Source of the DNA: Melieria omissa | Taxonomy: Eukaryota > Arthropoda > Insecta > Diptera > Ulidiidae | Direction: 5' to 3' | NCBI GenBank assembly: GCA_963971225.1 | Contig: OZ020269.1 | Location: forward strand, 18,350,921 to 18,414,920 | DNA: 64,000 bases | Shown: piece after piece, positions 12,803-24,187 of the stretch | Layout: every line of letters starts with the position of its first letter | How positions within the stretch are numbered: the stretch's first letter is position 1 | The notes under the pieces: model-generated | The model's input: the letters and a program-made list of their open reading frames with translations, nothing else | The model's database searches: none | What the model was told of the DNA's origin: nothing | Made by a program: the position numbers and the translations under genes

Positions 12803-12907
12803 GGAAAGGAAAGGAAAGGAAAGGAAAGGAAAGGAAAGGAAAGGAAAGGAAAGGAAAGGAAAGGAAAGGAAAGGAAAGGAAAGGAAAGGAAAGGAAAGGA
12901 AAGGAAA
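12803..12907. repeat. (GGAAA)21 microsatellite
   Basis: Twenty-one perfect GGAAA units, joined without any spacer to the hexamer array that follows. Confidence 0.97.
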
Positions 12908-13651
12908 GGAATAGGAATAGGAATAGGAATAGGAATAGGAATAGGAATAGGAATAGGAATAGGAATAGGAATAGGAATAGGAATAGGAATAGGAATAGGA
13001 ATAGGAATAGGAATAGGAATAGGAATAGGAATAGGAATAGGAATAGGAATAGGAATAGGAATAGGAATAGGAATAGGAATAGGAATAGGAATAGGAATAG
13101 GAATAGGAATAGGAATAGGAATAGGAATAGGAATAGGAATAGGAATAGGAATAGGAATAGGAATAGGAATAGGAATAGGAATAGGAATAGGAATAGGAAT
13201 AGGAATAGGAATAGGAATAGGAATAGGAATAGGAATAGGAATAGGAATAGGAATAGGAATAGGAATAGGAATAGGAATAGGAATAGGAATAGGAATAGGA
13301 ATAGGAATAGGAATAGGAATAGGAATAGGAATAGGAATAGGAATAGGAATAGGAATAGGAATAGGAATAGGAATAGGAATAGGAATAGGAATAGGAATAG
13401 GAATAGGAATAGGAATAGGAATAGGAATAGGAATAGGAATAGGAATAGGAATAGGAATAGGAATAGGAATAGGAATAGGAATAGGAATAGGAATAGGAAT
13501 AGGAATAGGAATAGGAATAGGAATAGGAATAGGAATAGGAATAGGAATAGGAATAGGAATAGGAATAGGAATAGGAATAGGAATAGGAATAGGAATAGGA
13601 ATAGGAATAGGAATAGGAATAGGAATAGGAATAGGAATAGGAATAGGAATA
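12908..13651. repeat. (GGAATA)124 satellite array
   Basis: 744 bases of perfectly regular GGAATA. One mutation (GGAAA to GGAATA) would convert the neighbouring pentamer to this unit. The minus strand is free of stops and would read as an endless Phe-Leu repeat; that frame is a by-product of a hexamer without stop codons and is not a gene. All units are identical, so the true length may differ from the assembled one. Confidence 0.97.
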
Positions 13652-15265
13652 TAAATAGAAGAATAGAATAGAATAGGAATTTCAAATTAATTTTTTCTTT
13701 TAATTTACATTTTTATTTCTGTACTCGACAGAGATTCACAAAAACCTCAAAACCATTGAGCAATTGCGAACCAATCCAGGTGGCAATAAAATGTGTATCA
13801 GATTTTTAAATTCAATACTCAAAATACAGTAAATGCACTTATCGTTAGGGGGGCGGGACTGCAAAGAACACACACACACATACACACAATTTACAGGCCA
13901 TAGAAAAATGCTTACAGAATAAAACGTGGCCTATAAACGCCAACACAAATTTTATGTTTGCGGCGGAAAAAGCGTAAAGTGGGTTAATGGAATGTACGGC
14001 GAATTTATACATATGTGCGTGTGCGTGTGCGTGTGTGTGTGTGTTGGCATATTGAATTTGGCTTTGCGGCGTTTTCCGGCACCTGCATTGTGGCCAAATT
14101 GAATTGTTCGAGGTGAGAATAATGCGTTTTTACAACTTCCTTTTTTTTGTTACAAAAATTCATTAAAAAAATTGCATTAAAATGGAAGAAGAGTAAAATT
14201 AAAATTTAAAAAAAGTTGCATAGATATTCATTGCCAATTCAAATTAAACTAATTCCCGGTTTTGTTGCTTTCTTATTCTCTTGCAATTCAGATGTTTGGC
14301 TGAGCAATGCTGCAGTCGTTACTACTTTACAGACAGCTCAACATTTAATTGAAACGTCGTCGTTGGTATTTTCGTTGTTGTTTTTGTTGTTGCTGTGCTC
14401 ATCTCGTCTGCCGCTCAATGGTCTCATTTCATTTCCGTTTCCGCTTTCATTCATTTGCACACCATTCACCATTAACCATTCGCCGCCACACCTACCAATG
14501 CAGCGCACACTTGCACCAACGCACACAGACACACACACACACATACACAAATACAAATACAAATACGCAGACAGCGGCAATTGCAGTGAAATACGCAGCG
14601 TTGCCACTCTAACGTCAACACCAATTTTCAACTGCCGCCCATTCCAATCGCTACAGCAACTACATTCACGTTGTCGTCGCACGTTTCGCTGCGGTGCGGT
14701 TGCAATCTGCATTTCGCAGCACTGCCACACACCGGCAACCTTCACCCACCCGCGTTTCCTGTTTAGGTTGCGGCGATTTTGCGCATTCGCATTCCCCCCT
14801 CCCCCCCTTTTCTCTCTTTCACTGCATCACTGTCGGCATCATTTTAATCGGCCGCACCACAGTGCCGCACCACAGTGCAGCAGGCGGGCGGCACAGTCAG
14901 CCCCCGAAAAGCCGCACATCCGAGGGCAATTAATTCAAGGACTCGTCTGTTTTAAACGACTTACAACTCGGATTACAATTAGAACAAGCGCTTCGTTTGT
15001 ACTATTTACAAATATTCATTCGTACGATTCGCGTTCGTGTTGGTGCACATCGCTGTGTGTTAGTGAAGGGTGACCAGATAAGAATGATAAGAAATGAAAT
15101 GTAAATATAACAGCAACGGTGTGAGATATCAAACTGATTGCGACTTTATTTTGAAGCTACATTCAGAGAGAATCACTCAAGCGGCTTTGCTTGTAATGTT
15201 TCAAGCCGGTCGGTCGAACTTTTGATGATTCGGTCTAACATGTGTGAGGTTCTTGCAGCGAGGTT
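13652..15265. other. Unique noncoding DNA with CA/GT microsatellites
   Basis: 13,870-13,890 and 14,531-14,545 are short CA runs and 14,017-14,044 is a GT/GC run. The long plus frame 14216-15073 opens with TTG, is rich in His/Thr/Ser from CA repeats, and has a competing minus frame, so I do not call it a gene. Confidence 0.5.
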
Positions 15266-15275
15266 ACTTGACTTA
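15266..15275. repeat. 10-bp target-site duplication, left copy (RTE-like)
   Basis: ACTTGACTTA here and again at 17770-17779, bracketing the retrotransposon exactly. Confidence 0.8.
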
Positions 15276-17769
15276 CTTACTTACTTACTTAACTGGCCAT
15301 AACAACCCGTTATCGGGTTACGGCCTGCCGCAAAACTTCTCTCCAGGCGCCTCTGCTTCGCGCGCGCCTTCTCCAGTTGGTCACACCAAGAGATACCAGG
15401 GCCTCTTCCACTTGGTCCTTCCACCGGAGACACGGCCTCCCTCTTCGCCGTCGACCTCCAACCATCGCATCGAATGCCTTTTTCGCCGGAGCTTCGTCGT
15501 CCATGCGGCAGACATGACCGAGCCAGCGTAGCCGCTGGATGTTAATTCGCTGCGCTACGTCCATGTCCTTATACAGCTCATACAGCTCGTTATTGGTTCG
15601 TATGCGATAGTCGTCACCAACCCGAACAGGGCCGAAGATTTTGCGAAGCACCTTCCTCTCGAACACTCCAAGGGCCGCTATGTCGTTTCGTGTCATTGTC
15701 CATGCTTCAGCGCCATAGAGGAGCACGGGCAAGATAAGCGTCCTATAGAGTGCAAGTTTTGTCGGTCGAGAGAGGTCTCTACTTCTCAATTGCCTACCGA
15801 GACCGTAGTAGCACCTGTTGGCAAGAGTTATCCTTCGCTTTATCTCCAGACTGACATCATTGCTGCTGTTGATGGCGGTGCCAAGGTAGACGAATTCCTT
15901 GACAACTTCAAAAGCATACCTGTCGGCCTCGACGTGAGACCCTAGCCGCTGCGAGTCCCTGCGTGTAGACAGCATATACTTCGTCTTGCCCTCATTTACC
16001 ACCAGACCCATTTTGGCAGATTCTCTTTCGATAGCCGCAAAGGCAGCGGTGACATCTCGCTTGTTACGTCCGATGACATCAATATCATCAGCGTAAGCAA
16101 GGAGCTGGACACTTTTGTTGAAAATTGTGCCATTACGATGTACACCGGCCTTGCGCAGAACACTCTCCATGGTGAAGTTGAAGAGGTCGCAGGACAAAGG
16201 ATCACCCTGTCTGAAACCTCGAACGGTATCAAAGGGGTCGGAGAGGTCACTTCCAACCTTGACGGAGCTGCGCGTATTGCTCAACGTCGCTCTGCAAAGT
16301 CTAACGAGCTTTGCAGGGATACCAAGTTCAGACAATGCGGCATATAGGCGATCCCTTATCGGGCTATCGAATGCTGCCTTGTAATCGATGAAGAGATGGT
16401 GTGTATCGATTTGGTTCTCATGGGTCTTCTCCAGGATTTGGCGTAGAGTGAATATCTGGTCGATGGTGGACTTACCAGGTCTAAAGCCGCACTGATAAGG
16501 TCCAATCAGCGCCTTGGCGAGTGGCTTTAGTCTTTCACATAATACGCTCGTCAGGACCTTGTATGCAATGGGAAGTAGGCTGATACCCCTGTAGTTGGCG
16601 CATATTGTTGGGTCGCCTTTCTTCAGCACAGGACAAAGGGCACTGAGGTTCCAATCGTTGGGCATTCGTTCCTCCAGCCATATTTTGCAAATGAGCTGAT
16701 GCATGCACCCAATCAGCTCACCGCCGCCGGCCTTGAACAATTCAGCTGGTAGCCCATCCGGCCCTGCAGCTTTGTTGTTCTTGAGTCGCTGGATAGCGAC
16801 CCGGACCTCGTCATGGCTGGGCGGTGGCACATCCACACCGTCGTCGTCGATTGGTGCCATCTGGACATCTTCACCACTGGCGGTATTGTTCCTTTCGTCG
16901 CCTGCGAGCAGCTTGGTGAAGTGCTCCTTCCACAACCTCAGCACACCCTGCGCATCCGTAACCAGATCCCCGTTTTCGTCTCTGCAAGAAGATGCCCCAG
17001 GCTTAAATCCTTCCGTAAGACGCTTAACTTTTTGGAAGAATTTTCGGGCGTCATTCCTGCTCCTGCACTCCTCGATTTCCTCACGCTCGCGCCTTTCTTG
17101 CTCCCGTTTCTTGCGTCTAAAAAGGCACCTCTCTTTCTTCCTCTCCTCCCGGTATTTTTCTGTCATGGCTCGCGTGGCGGCCGACTGCAGGGTCTTCTTG
17201 TATGCAGCATTCTTCACTGCAGTGGCTGCGCGACACTCTTCATCGTACCATTGGTTTTTTGGTGGTGGGCGTCGAAAACCAAGGACATTTTCTGCGGCGA
17301 CGCGCATGTGAGCCCATAATCCGCCGATGTCATCAGGTGGAGAGGGGGAGCGACCGAGCTGGTTGGAGAGTTGAGCGGAGTAGGCTTCGGCTACCCCTTG
17401 TGATCGCAGCTTACTGATGTCCAGCTTTCTTCGCAAACTAGGTTGTGCGGTCTTCGCTGCGCAAAGACGCATGCGTACCTTGGCTGCAACAAGGTAGTGG
17501 TCCGAGTCGATGTTGGGTCCTCGGAACGTGCGCACATCTAGAATGCTAGAAGCATGCCTTCCATCAATCACAATGTGATCAATCTGGTTGCGGGTGGATT
17601 GATCGGGGGATAACCAGGTGACCTTGTGGATATCGAGGTGCTGGAATCTGGTGCTACTAACTACCATGTTTCGTGCCGCGGCGAAATCGATCAGCCTCAG
17701 ACCGTTGTTCGAAGTGGTCCCATGGAGGCTGAACTGCCCGACTGTGGGGCCAAACTTGTAATACAGTAA
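15276..17769 (-). mobile_element. 5'-truncated RTE-like non-LTR retrotransposon
   Basis: About 2.5 kb inserted on the minus strand. The 3' end (left) terminates in a short tandem repeat, (AAGT)n as read on the element strand (15,276-15,291), rather than poly(A), as in RTE-clade elements. The 5' end is cut within the endonuclease domain. A perfect 10-bp target duplication brackets it. The single long reading frame is undamaged, so the insertion appears young. Clade assignment rests on the protein style (endonuclease, long basic linker, RT, no RNase H) and the tail, both judged from memory. Confidence 0.85.
15310..17667 (-). CDS. Endonuclease (partial)-reverse transcriptase polyprotein, RTE-like
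   Basis: 785 codons without a stop. The first roughly 60 residues are the C-terminal end of an apurinic-like endonuclease (NQIDH at 27-31, SDH at 55-57, the latter carrying the catalytic His). A very basic, charged linker follows at about 140-215. The reverse transcriptase has NKAAGPDGLPAELF (298-311), the first catalytic Asp in FIDYKAAFDS (D428), RQGDPLSCDLFNF (486-498) and the YADD box at 525-528. The C-terminal part holds the usual thumb and WLGHVCRM/RRGRP region. The frame stays open upstream of the ATG at 17667, through residues reading GQFSLHGTTSNNGLRLIDF, to the truncation at 17769, so this ATG is internal and not the native start. Function: nicks target DNA and copies its own RNA into it. 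This copy lacks the endonuclease N-terminus and should not be autonomous. Confidence 0.9.
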   Translation of the reverse strand: MVVSSTRFQHLDIHKVTWLSPDQSTRNQIDHIVIDGRHASSILDVRTFRGPNIDSDHYLVAAKVRMRLCAAKTAQPSLRRKLDISKLRSQGVAEAYSAQLSNQLGRSPSPPDDIGGLWAHMRVAAENVLGFRRPPPKNQWYDEECRAATAVKNAAYKKTLQSAATRAMTEKYREERKKERCLFRRKKREQERREREEIEECRSRNDARKFFQKVKRLTEGFKPGASSCRDENGDLVTDAQGVLRLWKEHFTKLLAGDERNNTASGEDVQMAPIDDDGVDVPPPSHDEVRVAIQRLKNNKAAGPDGLPAELFKAGGGELIGCMHQLICKIWLEERMPNDWNLSALCPVLKKGDPTICANYRGISLLPIAYKVLTSVLCERLKPLAKALIGPYQCGFRPGKSTIDQIFTLRQILEKTHENQIDTHHLFIDYKAAFDSPIRDRLYAALSELGIPAKLVRLCRATLSNTRSSVKVGSDLSDPFDTVRGFRQGDPLSCDLFNFTMESVLRKAGVHRNGTIFNKSVQLLAYADDIDVIGRNKRDVTAAFAAIERESAKMGLVVNEGKTKYMLSTRRDSQRLGSHVEADRYAFEVVKEFVYLGTAINSSNDVSLEIKRRITLANRCYYGLGRQLRSRDLSRPTKLALYRTLILPVLLYGAEAWTMTRNDIAALGVFERKVLRKIFGPVRVGDDYRIRTNNELYELYKDMDVAQRINIQRLRWLGHVCRMDDEAPAKKAFDAMVGGRRRRGRPCLRWKDQVEEALVSLGVTNWRRRARSRGAWREVLRQAVTR

Positions 17770-17779
17770 ACTTGACTTA
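17770..17779. repeat. 10-bp target-site duplication, right copy (RTE-like)
   Basis: ACTTGACTTA, identical to 15266-15275. Confidence 0.8.
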
Positions 17780-18589
17780 GCCCCAGAAAAAATAATCGAA
17801 GAGTGTCAAGTCGCATTATTGCATCCACCAACTTATGAGGTGTCCCAGTCACTAAATTTCCCCTTCACAACTCTGAACCTTTATGTGGCATATTTACAGC
17901 TGAGCCGGAATTTCAATAAACAATTTTAATAATTTCCACATGACAGACGAACGTAAAACAATCCATTCTGAAATGGCAAACTGCACTAAATGTTTCAACA
18001 CCTAAACTTCATTGATATCGTTGACAGTTGCTGGGACTTCCCTGCTAACTGGTCACCCCTTGGCTGTCTGTGTGTGCGAATTCCCTTTTTTTTGCTCAGC
18101 ACTTTCTATCAACGCTTTTTTTTGCTCGACTTCGGGCCATTACTTTTCTCATGTTTTCTCTCGTGGTGCAATTTTTCTAATTTTTTGTAATGAAATGCTT
18201 AAGTTTTTTGTTTTATCTCTCGTTGGAAAAATTTAGAATGCGCTGAGAATATTTTAATTTGCATGTTAGTTGCCTTTGCATTCATTTGGCTCGGTATCTG
18301 TTCCTACGAATTTTGGTTTAAGCTATTTCGCTGGGTCTAGTTTTAAGAGTTGAACGGACAGCTGCACTTAAAATATTTTCAGTAAAATAGAAAAATCAAA
18401 ATTTTAAACACAAAAACAAAAAACCTTAACCTAAAAAATCTTTGCACTAACAATAGTTTGAAAAATAAGGGCAAAATGGCAACAGCAGAGAGATGCGAGA
18501 AGCTCAGGGAATCAGTTGACGAGAGACGATCGGTAGAATTGCCGCAATAGTTGCGTCAATGAAACATTTTATGAGCTTTGAAAATTGAT
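17780..18589. other. Unique noncoding DNA
   Basis: AT-rich, T-run-rich sequence without a credible gene. Short plus frames near 17,990-18,236 are phenylalanine/leucine-rich translations of T-runs. Confidence 0.55.
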
Positions 18590-20905
18590 TACTTACTTAC
18601 TCAGTGAATCAAAATTGTGGCGGATTAGTTTTAAAACCAACAATTGTTCGTTGAGAAAATCAGTTATCAAATTTGATCACTTGATTTGATCACTAACATT
18701 GATTAATAACTGAAGTTTGAAACATGCAACAATTATATCAAACGACTTATCAAATGATCAAATAAAACGGTAAAAATTTGTTAAGTGAATTTCTTAACCA
18801 ACAATTGTTGATATGATCATTTGAAAAGTGATCAAATTTTACCCACTTTTACACATTTTTTTCGGAACCAACAATTGTTGGCTGTGAGTACAGCTTCATT
18901 TTCAAAATCATCATCAAATTTTATTTTTGATTATAAATAAATTTTATTTTTGATTAAAAAATTTGATGATGATTTTGATAAGATTGATGTTGATTGATGA
19001 AAATATTGAAAAAGTCACTCGAATTACTGCACATAGCTAACAATTATTGGTTGAGAAAATCATTTATCAAACTTGATCCAATTTGACAACTTGTTTTAAT
19101 CATTTCGTAAACAATGAAATTTTATCAAGTTTGATCAATTTTTAAAATCACTTCTCATCAATGATAACATTTTAACTTATAACTAGTTTTAAAATTTGAT
19201 CAAATTTGATCACTTCATTTGATTATTTGATGAGTTGTTTTCTCTCGTTGATCAAATTTGATTATTTATAAAGTTTAATTATAAAGTTCTATCAAATTTG
19301 ATAAGTGATTCGATAAATTAATTGTAAGTGATTTTTAAACTTTTTCAAGTTTGATCAATTGATTTGATCATTTGATAGTCGAAAAATTAGATCAAATTTC
19401 ATAAGTGATTTTCAAAATTTGATAAAATTTGACCAGTTGATCTGATCATTTGATAAACATTTACAAGCGATTTGATAAGTAAAAATTGTTTAAATTTGAA
19501 AATCACTTACCATCAATGATCGAATTTTAAATTATAACTGATTTTAAAATTTGATGAAATTTGATCACTTGACTTGATTATTTGATGAGTTGTTTTCTCT
19601 CGTTGATCTAATTTGACTATTTATGAAGATATATTATAAAGTTTTATCAAATTTGATAAGTGATTTGATAAGTGAATTTTGATCAAATTTGTTAAGTGAG
19701 TTTTAAATTTTTTCAAGTTTGATCAATTGATTTGATCATTTGATAAGCGAAAAATTAGATCAAATTTGATAAGTGATTTTTAAAATTTGATCACAATTGA
19801 CCAGTTGATCTGATCATTTGATAGAAATTGATACGTATTTTGATAAGTGAAATTTGATTAAATTTGATGAGTGATTTTTAGATTTCATCAAATTTGATTA
19901 CTTGATTTGATCATTGATTTATTTTATCAAATTTGATTAGTGATTTGATTGGTCAAATTTGAAGAAATTTGATAAGTTATTTTCAAATTTGATTAAATTT
20001 GTTTACTTGACTTGATTATTTGATAAACGAAAAAATTTAATGAGCCATTCTCAATCTTGATAAAATTTTACCACTTGATCTGATCATTTGATAAAAATTC
20101 ATAAGTGATTTGAAAAGTGAAATTTGATGAAATTTGATAAATGATTTTCAAAATTTGATCAAATTGGACCTCTTGATCCGATTCATAAGTGATTTGAAAA
20201 CTGAAATTTGATCAAATTTGATGAGTGATTTTTAGATTTGATCAAATTTGTTCACTTGATTTGATCATTGATTTATTTTATCAAATTTGATAAGTGATTT
20301 TAAAATTTGATCAAATTTGTTTACTTGACTTGATTATTTGATAAACGAAAAAATTTAATAACCCATTATCAAACTTGATAAAATTTGACTACTTGATCTG
20401 ATCATTTGATAAAAATTCATAAGCGATTTGCAAAGTGAAATTTGATTAAATTTGATGAGTGATTTTTAGATTTGATCAAATTTGATCACTTGATTTGATC
20501 ATTGATTTATTTTATCAAATTTGATAAATGATTGGATTGGTCAAATTTGAACAAATTTGATAAGTGATTTTCAAATTTGATCAAATTTGATTATTTCACT
20601 TGATTATTTGATAAGTGAAAAAATTTAATAGGCAATTTTCAATCGTGATAAAATTTTATCACTTGATGGCATTTGATAAAAATTCATAAATGATTTGAAA
20701 ACTGATATTTGATCCAATTTGATAAGTGATTATTAAATTTTATCAAATTTGTTTACTTGACTTGATTATTATAAAAATTCATGAGTAATTTGTCAAGTGA
20801 AATTTGATCAAATTTGATGAGTGATTTTCAAATTTGATGAAATTTGACTACTTGATTTGAACATTTGATCAAGTGATTTTCTGTCTTTGATCAAATTTGA
20901 TAAGT
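18590..20905. repeat. AT-rich dyad-rich satellite (GATCAAATTTGAT family)
   Basis: About 2.3 kb made of variants of TTTGATCAAATTTGATAAGT and its near-inverse TTTGATCACTTGATTTGATC. TTTGATCAAA is a perfect palindrome and AAGTGAT/ATCACTT alternate, so single strands could fold into many hairpins. Longer units recur: GAAAAAATTTAAT at 20029, 20347 and 20617 (spacing 318 and 270), and TGAGTTGTTTTCTCTCGTTG at 19231 and 19586 (spacing 355), so there is a higher-order unit of roughly 270-355 bp. The left part (18,640-19,060) also carries AACCAACAATTGTTGGTT-like dyads. No coding potential. Confidence 0.85.
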
Positions 20906-22470
20906 GATTTTCTCTCTGTGCACAATGCAGCACACTGCATTGCGCCAGCTGCTCTCATTCTGTTTATTTTTGCGGTGTTATTGTAAATTTGTTAAAATTT
21001 TTGCACAATTTCGCCGGTGCACATCAACCAGCTGCCTGCTGCCTGCGTCCAGCTCGTCCTCACTCGTACATATCCACTTCGATGGTTGTTTTTTTTAGTT
21101 CCCCCGCCCCCACCGTTCACCCTCGCGTGTACATTTGCATTTTCGGTTGTAGATTTCTGCATTTTGTGCATTGTTGTTGGCATTGTTCCTGTTCCTCTTG
21201 CTGTTGCTGTCGTTATGCAGTTTGACTGGCTGGTGTTGGTTCTTCATTACATTGTTGTTTTTGTTCTTATTGTTGGCATCATTGTAATGCCGCTAATTCG
21301 TGCTCCAAATTGTCATCGACAGCGTGGAACGACATCTAGCCGCACAAAATTTCGCTTGTTGCTGTTGTTGTTGTTTCTTTCAGCATTTTATACATTACGT
21401 CTTTTACTTTGTTTCGTTCGGTGTTGCGTTGCTTTGCAGCTGCCTTGTCTGCAATTGCAGCCAGACGAGCACTCAACCAATGCTTCCCTACTTTGTACGT
21501 GCGTACAATATTTTTTTTATTTTCTTGTATATATTTTGTATAATTTTATTTATTTTTTTCCTGTTTATTTGCACACAAAAATCCAAACAAATGCAAACAA
21601 GCAAACGAATGCCAGAAGAGCAAATTTACGGTTTTCATTTGACTGCAAAACTGTGTTTCCTTTGCTTTGGGTTGTCTGTTGTTGTACTTAGTTGTCCGTA
21701 ATGCGAAATGGTGCTTGTCTTTCGGTTAAATGCCAATTTCAATTCTCCATGACGAGAGCGATACTTTGCCCAAGTGCCATCAGTCCAAGTCAGTTCGATA
21801 ATACAGCCGCAAATGCCGCTTTGAAAGTGCAGACACGTTGCAGCGAGTTCGTCAACTCCAAAGCGACTTATTGCCAAAAATTGTCGAAATGAATGCACAC
21901 AACGAGCAAAGCACATTTGCGCCCAAAATGTGCTAAATACGAACATTTGGTAAATCCCCCAGCACCGAATGAATGCTCAATAATTTCCGCATCCGCTGAC
22001 GCATATCGCATGTGTCTGTCAGGATTGCGCTGGCCGGTGCCGGTGGCTGTGCCGGTGTCACCGGCTGCAGCAGTTTTCGGCGCAAATGAATGTAGTGAAT
22101 CTTGCAGTTAAGTTTTAATTACTTTTCCGCTGCAGTTTGTTTGCATGCATTCAAGCCTGAAATCACATCATCATCACTTTGCATTCACCGCTTCCGCAAT
22201 TCATTGCAATCAGATGACGGCTGTCATTTTGCACTCACACCAAGCATCGGGCGGCCACACAAAATAGTCAACAATCCCACTTACATACATACGACGAAAA
22301 TAACTACATTAAAACAAGCCGAACATTGCAGTTGGCTTTGTTTAACTCATTTCTGCTCTGCAAGGCTCCTTCTGTATGTCTACATGAAGTTAGAATTCCT
22401 CTCCAGAATTCCACACTACGTTCAAATTGTCCTAAAGGAATAAACCGATTGATGTGGCCGATTGATATGA
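20906..22470. other. Unique noncoding DNA
   Basis: GC-richer island with TTG-rich stretches. Plus frames at 21017-21691 and 21300-21701 are hydrophobic low-complexity translations of these. A minus frame overlaps them at 21635-21946. No domain or convincing start, and no host gene called. Confidence 0.5.
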
Positions 22471-22899
22471 TTCCTACAACGTATCAACAGAAAACCAAAA
22501 ACACATGAAGACGTTTGATGACATAAATAGACGGACAGACAAACATACTGGCCGGTGATCGGATTAGGAGGCAAAAGAACAAAGTTCCAAGCAATTTATG
22601 TCAAATTTCTCTCTAATTTCTGAACGCCTTCAACAGTTGTTAAACTCTCATGTAAGTTGGTTGATGAATAAATGTACAAAAAGACTTGGTGTTGTATTTA
22701 CAGACAGACCAATGAAAGGGGAGCAAGGGGGAACAAGGGGGTTAGATTGTTTTACGGATGAACGGGCAATTGAGCAATCGTAAAAGCGTATTGATTGACA
22801 TCAATCGTTAAACAATCAATCTGCCCTACACCAATCAAACAATCAGTCCATCTCACGTTTGATTCGTTCGTCAGGGTTTCAAGAAAAAAAATACGAAGC

Positions 22900-24179
22900 A
22901 ATGGACGAATGACCAAATGTATAGACCAAAGAACTAATGAACGACCGGACAAAAAGGTGGACGGTCATAATGAGTGACTGACATGCAAATAGACCATGAG
23001 AAAAACAGGACGAATGGATAAACATATAAATAGAAAGACGGGTTATTGATCAAACAAATGAATGATGAAAAGGACGGACAGATTAATAAATAGTGTCGAA
23101 GTAGCGGCGATGCGGAGGAAATGAAACACAATGAAGATGAATCGATGGGCGTATGAGGGAAAGGAAGGGCCGATCTATCGAAGGATAGATCAAAGGGAAC
23201 ATAGAAGCATAGTTCGAGCAATGAGCCGAAGAATGGACTAAAAGGTAGATCGTAGGAAAGACCCTAAGAGAGACTAAAATAAAGACTGAAGAATATACCA
23301 AAGAATGGACTGAAAAATAGACCGAAGGATTAACAGAAGACCAGACTGACGAAGAGACCGAAGGATAAGCCGAAGTATAGACTAGAGCCTTAAAATATAA
23401 CAGAAATAAAGACAGACAGAAGGACCATAAAATATAACAGAAAGAAAAATAGAGTGAAGTATAGGCCGAAGGTAAGACTGAAGGAAAAAGCCTTAGATTT
23501 AATAAAGGAAAAGATTGTCAATCTTTTGGATGAAGGATGAACCGGAAAATAAACCAAAAGTATAGACTGAAGAAAAGATCGACGGAAAGATAGGAAGTTA
23601 GAAAGAATGATGGACTGAACGATAGACCGAGGGAAACACCGAGAGGAGATTGAAAGAAAAACCGAAGATTAGATGAAAGGTTAGACCAAACTAAAAACTG
23701 AAACATGGACCGAAATATAGACAAAATAAAAGCCCAAAAGACATAATAAACAAACGGATAAACCAAACCGATCAAAAGAAGGATAGATCGAAGGTAAGAC
23801 TGAAAGACAGACCGAAAGGATATCAAAGGATAGGATAACAAATAGACAAAGAGAAAGACCGAACTTGAAATTAAAGTAAAAACCAAAGGTTACACGAAAG
23901 ATCGAAGGATAGACTGATTGATAGAATTATTGATGGACCGATTGATAGACCAGACGATAAACCAAAGTAAAGAGTAAAAAATATAATAGAAAGAAAGATT
24001 GACCAAAAGTTTTACCCAATGTTATAAAAAGCATCGACGCAAAAATAGACTGAAACTTAGTGCTCAAAAGATCGGCCGAAAGACCGATCAAAAGTTATAC
24101 CGAATAACAGAGCAAAAGTTAGACCGAAGGATTAGCCGAAGGATTAGAAGCATTTATATCGTGACAGATGGATGGATGG
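22900..24179. repeat. Degenerate purine-rich minisatellite (GACCGAAGGATAGACTGAA type)
   Basis: An array of imperfect units resembling GATAGACCGAAGGATAGAC, with GACTGAA and GACCGAA recurring every 8-20 bases. It is fuzzy at the left edge. It continues as CCGACTGAAACGATAGATGA just beyond 25,239, so the hAT-like element at 24,188-25,231 landed inside it. No coding potential. Confidence 0.7.
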
Positions 24180-24187
24180 ATTGATGG
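24180..24187. repeat. 8-bp target-site duplication, left copy (second hAT-like)
   Basis: ATTGATGG, repeated exactly at 25232-25239. The site lies in a GGAT-rich stretch, which slightly weakens it, but the match abuts both inverted ends. Confidence 0.75.

Noticed and set aside
12789..13685. A 298-codon minus-strand open frame
   Set aside because: It is a Phe-Leu repeat produced by the GGAATA hexamer, which has no stop codon in that frame.
14216..15073. A 285-codon plus-strand frame
   Set aside because: It opens with TTG, is driven by CA/TC repeats, has no domain, and competes with a minus-strand frame over the same bases.
16703..17319. Two plus-strand frames of 168-202 codons
   Set aside because: They are antisense to the RTE-like polyprotein and reflect its codon pattern.
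21017..21691. A 224-codon hydrophobic plus-strand frame
   Set aside because: Translation of TTG/TTT-rich DNA, with overlapping frames of equal quality and no domain.
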